Source of the DNA: Bradyrhizobium sp. RP6
Lineage (GTDB): Bacteria; Pseudomonadota; Alphaproteobacteria; Rhizobiales; Xanthobacteraceae
DNA: 64,000 bases
NCBI RefSeq assembly: GCF_003837805.1
Contig: NZ_RQIT01000001.1
Location: 62,001 to 126,000, forward strand
Direction: 5' to 3'
Below, in pieces: positions 60,535 to 64,000 of this stretch. Position numbers and translations under genes: made by a program. Position 1 is the first letter of the stretch, and each line of letters starts with the position of its first letter. The notes beneath the pieces were generated by a model that ran no database searches, was not told the origin of the DNA, and worked only from the letters and a program-made list of their open reading frames with translations.

Positions 60535-63500
60535 CCGGGTTCAACCTCTCGGAATGGGCACTCGGGCGTCGCCCGCTCGTCATCTATCTGATGATTGCCG
60601 CGGTGATCGCCGGTGCGCTGTCTTATCTGCGGCTGGGCCGGAACGAAGATCCTGCATTCACCATCAGGACTATGGTCGTTCAAGCGGCCTGGCCGGGAGC
60701 AACAGCCGATGAGACGATGAAGCAGGTCACCGAGCGGCTCGAGCGCCGGCTGCAGGAGACTCCGCATCTGGATTTCCTGCGCAGCTTCACTCGGCCCGGC
60801 CTCACGACCATCTTCGTGAACTTGAAGGGGAGCGCCAACGCGAGGGACGTTTCCGATACTTGGTATCAGGTTCGGAAAACGATCGGGGACATCCGCCACA
60901 CCCTGCCGGCGGGAATCATCGGACCGGCGTTCAATGACGATTTCGGCGATACCTTCGGCATCATCTATGGATTCACCAGCGACGGATTTACCCCGCGCGA
61001 GCTGCGTGACCGCGTCGAGGCAATCCGCTCGCGCCTTCTGGGCGTGCCCGATGTCGCTAAGATCGAGCTGCTGGGCAATCAGGACGAAGTGATCTTCGTC
61101 GAGTTCTCGAAACAGCAGCTGGCAAGTCTCGGCGTCGATCGCGCGGCCCTGATCGCCGCCCTGGGGGCGCAGAATATCGTGATCCCGGCCGGTACGATCC
61201 AGACGGGGACCGAGAGAATTTCGCTTCGGGTGTCCGGACGATTTCAGTCCGAGCAGGACATTGTCGACATCAACTTCACGGCCGGCGGCCGCACGCTGCG
61301 TCTGAGCGATCTTGCGACGGTGCGGCGGGGTTACGCCGATCCGCCACAACCACTGTTCCGTGTCGATGGTCGTCCGGCGATCGCGCTCGCGATCGCGATG
61401 CGGGAGGGCGGCGACATTCTCGCTCTCGGCAGGAACATCAAGGCCGCGATGGCAGGGATCACGGCCGATCTGCCGATCGGAATCGAACCCAGCCTCGTCG
61501 CGGATCAGGCCGCCGTGGTGGACGAGGCGATCGGAGAATTCATGACGTCGCTGGTGCAGGCGATCGCGATCATTCTCGTCGTGAGCTTCATCAGTCTCGG
61601 CGTTCGGCCGGGTCTCATCATCGCACTGGCTATTCCGCTCACGCTTGCGATCGTGTTTCCGACCATGGAGTTTCTTCGCATCGATATGCAGCGAATTTCC
61701 CTCGGCGCTCTCATCATCGCGCTCGCGCTGCTGGTCGACGACGCCATGACCACGACTGATGCCACGCTCAATCGCCTGGCGCTGGACGACGGCAAGATTG
61801 CGGCCGCGACTTACGCCTTTCGCACGCATGCCTTTGCCATGCTCACGGGAACCCTCGTAACGATCGCCGGGTTCATTCCGGTCGGTTTTGCGGCCAGTGC
61901 TGCCGGCGAATACACGTTCTCGCTGTTCGTCGTGGTTGCGATCGCTCTCCTGGCATCGTGGTTCGTCGCCGTCATCTTCACGCCGCTGCTGGGCGTCGCC
62001 ATCCTCGAGCCGCCCAAGGCGACAGCCGATGAGCCCGGCCGAGTCTTTCGCTTGTATCGGCATTTCCTGGTCCTGGCGATCCGCGCCAAATGGCTGACCA
62101 TAGGCGCGACGGCTGCGCTCTTTCTCGCTTCCGTGCTCGCGCTTCCCCTCGTTCCACAACAGTTCTTTCCGTTGTCCGATCGGCCGGAACTTCTGGTGGA
62201 CATCAGCCTGCCGCAGAATGCATCGATCTTTGCCAGCGAGGCGGCGGCGAAACGCCTCGATGAGGTACTGATCGGCGACCCCGACGTCGGTCATTGGAGC
62301 ACCAATGTCGGGCGCGGTGCGATCCGCTTCTATCTGCCGCTCAGTGTCGAGCTGCCGAACGAGTTCTTCACCCAGGCGGTTGTTGTGGCCAGAGACATTG
62401 CGGCCCGCGAGCGCCTGCATGCCAAGCTGGAACGGTTCCTTGCGGATCAATTCCCGAACGCCATCTCCTCGGTCTCGCCGCTCGGGCTCGGTCCGCCCGT
62501 CGGATGGCCGCTGCAATATCGTGTCAGCGGTCCCGATGTCGAGCGGGTGCGCGACATCGCCGTCGAAGTCGCGCGGATCGTCGGCTCCGATCCCAGGGCC
62601 AAGAGCCTCAACTTCGACTGGATGGAGCCGGATCGCCAGATCCGCGTTCGCGTCAACCAGGATGAGGCGCGCCGTCTCGGCCTGAGCTCGCAGGCGATCT
62701 CAATCGTTCTGAACACTGTGATATCAGGCGCGCCCGTGACCCAGGTGCGGGACGATATTTACCTCGTGGACGTGGTGGCCCGCGCAACGGACGAGCAACG
62801 CGTCTCATTGGCGAGCTTGCGGACGCTGCAAGTGCCGATACCGGGGGGACGCACCGTTCCGCTGAGCCAGTTCGCCAATTTCGAATACGGTCAGGAGTTT
62901 CCGCTGGTCTGGCGGCGCGATCGCGTGCCTACCCTGACGGTGCGGGCCGCCCTTGCCGAGGAGTTACCGTCGGAGACGGTGGTCAATCGGCTGGCTCCTG
63001 CTATCGCCAAGCTGAGAGCCACCCTGCCGCGCTCGTACGACGTCGTGGTCGGCGGCACAGTGGAGGAGAGCCGGAAGTCGCGGGCTTCCGTGATGGCCGT
63101 CGTGCCGATGATGCTGTTCGTCATGTTCACGGTGCTGATGGTGCAGCTGCAGAGCTTTCCGCGGCTATTGATGGTCGTCAGCGTCGCGCCGCTCGGCCTG
63201 ATCGGCGTCGTCGCGGCGCTGCTCGTGTCCGGACGGCCGCTGGGTTTCGTCGCCATCCTCGGCGTGTTGGCGCTGCTTGGCATGACTAGCAAGAATGCGG
63301 TGATCCTGGTCGGGCAAATCGAGGCGGAGCGCGCGCAAGGGAAGGGGCCCTGGCAGGCGGCAGTGGATGCCAGCAGTTCTCGCTTTCGTCCCATCATGCT
63401 GACGGCCGTCTCAACCGTACTCGGCATGATCCCGATAGCGCCGACCGTCTTCTGGGGGCCGATGGCCTTTGCAATCATGGGCGGCCTGCTCGTCGCAACC

Positions 63501-63599
63501 GTTCTAACTCTGGTGCTGCTGCCGACCTTGTATGTCACCTGGTTCGGCGGCAAAGAAATGGCGCCAGCTTCCGATGCTTCCAGCTCGGCGCGAGGGTAA
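60531..63599 (+). CDS. RND efflux transporter (divergent AcrB/HME-like type)
   Basis: A 1022-residue pump starting at TTG 60531, overlapping the adaptor stop (TTGA). It opens FNLSEWALGRRPLVIYLMIA and has a porter-like WPGATADETMKQVTERLERR. TM4 reads IIALALLVDDAMTTTDATLN with the paired Asp of the proton relay. The second half has LLGMTSKNAVILVGQIEAER. It belongs to the AcrB/AcrD/AcrF class but is clearly distinct from the pump at 47255, with a shorter N-terminal motif and a different TM4. The substrate is unknown, possibly solvents or lipophilic compounds. No outer-membrane factor gene is adjacent. Confidence 0.94.
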   Translation: MTGFNLSEWALGRRPLVIYLMIAAVIAGALSYLRLGRNEDPAFTIRTMVVQAAWPGATADETMKQVTERLERRLQETPHLDFLRSFTRPGLTTIFVNLKGSANARDVSDTWYQVRKTIGDIRHTLPAGIIGPAFNDDFGDTFGIIYGFTSDGFTPRELRDRVEAIRSRLLGVPDVAKIELLGNQDEVIFVEFSKQQLASLGVDRAALIAALGAQNIVIPAGTIQTGTERISLRVSGRFQSEQDIVDINFTAGGRTLRLSDLATVRRGYADPPQPLFRVDGRPAIALAIAMREGGDILALGRNIKAAMAGITADLPIGIEPSLVADQAAVVDEAIGEFMTSLVQAIAIILVVSFISLGVRPGLIIALAIPLTLAIVFPTMEFLRIDMQRISLGALIIALALLVDDAMTTTDATLNRLALDDGKIAAATYAFRTHAFAMLTGTLVTIAGFIPVGFAASAAGEYTFSLFVVVAIALLASWFVAVIFTPLLGVAILEPPKATADEPGRVFRLYRHFLVLAIRAKWLTIGATAALFLASVLALPLVPQQFFPLSDRPELLVDISLPQNASIFASEAAAKRLDEVLIGDPDVGHWSTNVGRGAIRFYLPLSVELPNEFFTQAVVVARDIAARERLHAKLERFLADQFPNAISSVSPLGLGPPVGWPLQYRVSGPDVERVRDIAVEVARIVGSDPRAKSLNFDWMEPDRQIRVRVNQDEARRLGLSSQAISIVLNTVISGAPVTQVRDDIYLVDVVARATDEQRVSLASLRTLQVPIPGGRTVPLSQFANFEYGQEFPLVWRRDRVPTLTVRAALAEELPSETVVNRLAPAIAKLRATLPRSYDVVVGGTVEESRKSRASVMAVVPMMLFVMFTVLMVQLQSFPRLLMVVSVAPLGLIGVVAALLVSGRPLGFVAILGVLALLGMTSKNAVILVGQIEAERAQGKGPWQAAVDASSSRFRPIMLTAVSTVLGMIPIAPTVFWGPMAFAIMGGLLVATVLTLVLLPTLYVTWFGGKEMAPASDASSSARG

Positions 63600-63627
63600 T
63601 CCCGGGCGTCGACTAGGTAATCACCTG

Positions 63628-63747
63628 ATGGGCCGGGCCGAGGCCACGGCGCATGGTTCGATCTCGAAATGGGGAGGTCGGCAACGCATCGTTCGAGACA
63701 TCGATGACGGCGCCGGTCTTCGCTTGCTCTTCGAGGCCATCCAATGA
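63628..63747 (+). CDS. Possible 39-residue upstream ORF of the APC gene
   Basis: A short frame starting at ATG 63628 (MGRAEATAHGSISKWGGRQR) ends at TGA 63745-63747, overlapping the next ATG by four bases (ATGA). Such overlaps usually mean coupled translation, so it may be a leader peptide. It has no clear ribosome site or family. Confidence 0.25.
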   Translation: MGRAEATAHGSISKWGGRQRIVRDIDDGAGLRLLFEAIQ

Positions 63748-64000
63748 CTGCGACGACATCGGCCCAGAAGCTCTCACTGTTCGCACTGACGGGAATGGTC
63801 GTCGGCTCCATGGTCGGCTCCGGCATCTTCTCGCTGCCCAGTACCTTCGGCACTGCAACAGGTCCCTTTGGCGCCATCCTCGCCTGGTGCATCGCAGGCG
63901 GCGGCATGTACACTATGGCGCGCGTGTTCCAGTCTCTTGCCGAGCGAAAGCCAGATCTCGATGCCGGCGTGTACGCCTATGCAAAAGAAGGCTTCGGCGA
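63744..64000 (+). CDS. APC-family antiporter (ArcD type), 3' end outside window
   Basis: The first 85 codons are visible from ATG 63744. The sequence LSLFALTGMVVGSMVGSGIF and FGTATGPFGAILAWCIAGGG matches the start of the antiporter at 55502 almost residue for residue (GSMVGSGIF, FVFQSL versus RVFQSL, ERKPDLDAGVYAYAKEGFG). It is a paralogue, presumably also an arginine/ornithine-type antiporter. It follows the RND pump by 144 bases on the same strand and continues past the window. Confidence 0.88.
   Translation, partial: MTATTSAQKLSLFALTGMVVGSMVGSGIFSLPSTFGTATGPFGAILAWCIAGGGMYTMARVFQSLAERKPDLDAGVYAYAKEGFG

Noticed and set aside
60501..62516. 671-residue minus-strand frame opposite the second RND pump
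   Set aside because: Highly charged, low-complexity sequence of the kind produced by antisense of GC-rich genes. The plus strand encodes a complete RND pump.

Overview
The window reads as chromosome of a Bradyrhizobium-like alphaproteobacterium. The inference rests on GC-rich coding sequence, strong GGAGG-type ribosome binding sites, and many small proteins of the kind I associate with Bradyrhizobium/Rhodopseudomonas (DUF992, DUF1269, DUF3551, HdeD, secreted Trp/Arg-rich 'protamine-like' proteins). No rRNA gene, complete tRNA gene or CRISPR array was found. All identifications come from reading the sequence; no search was run.

Region 1 (1-20,529) looks like an accessory island. It holds an ATP-dependent DNA ligase without Ku or primase, an ECF41-type sigma factor with a divergent AhpD-like partner, a universal stress protein, an orphan substrate-binding protein, a SRAP-domain DNA-repair protein with two small downstream genes, a serine recombinase, lipoproteins, small membrane proteins, and several broken genes. 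Its gaps contain degenerate copies of a dispersed repeat. It ends at a 47-nt 3' fragment of a tRNA-Gly(UCC) gene (20,483-20,529), the usual scar of integration into a tRNA, followed by a frameshifted IS3-type orfA remnant (20,602-20,897). The polarity of the fragment puts the element to its left, continuing beyond base 1.

Region 2 (21,287-46,265) is a catabolic supercluster of three systems. (a) A NitT/TauT-type ABC importer (minus strand) is divergent from a mandelate-racemase-family enzyme, a GMC oxidoreductase and a GntR regulator, with an inverted repeat between them. (b) A tightly packed eight-gene minus-strand operon encodes a sugar-type ABC importer (SBP, two permeases, ATPase), a GntR regulator, a cytoplasmic arylsulfatase, a formylglycine-generating enzyme and a ClC anion channel with CBS domains; a palindrome lies in its promoter. 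(c) A LacI regulator and SDR dehydrogenase are divergent from a plus-strand operon of SBP, two permeases, Zn-dehydrogenase, ATPase, PfkB kinase and a class I LacD/YihT-like aldolase, with LacI-type operators between. Together they suggest import of a sulfated or otherwise modified carbohydrate, cytoplasmic desulfation with anion release through the channel, then oxidation, phosphorylation and aldol cleavage. The substrate is not determined.

Region 3 (47,255-64,000) is an envelope, efflux and stress region: an HAE1-type RND pump with adaptor; small membrane or secreted proteins, HdeD, DUF992, a multi-pass membrane protein and an AI-2E/PerM family protein; an arginine/ornithine-type APC antiporter; a Bax-inhibitor-1/YccA protein; DUF1269 and DUF3551 proteins; a second, divergent RND pump with a lipoprotein adaptor; and the start of a second APC antiporter cut by the window end.
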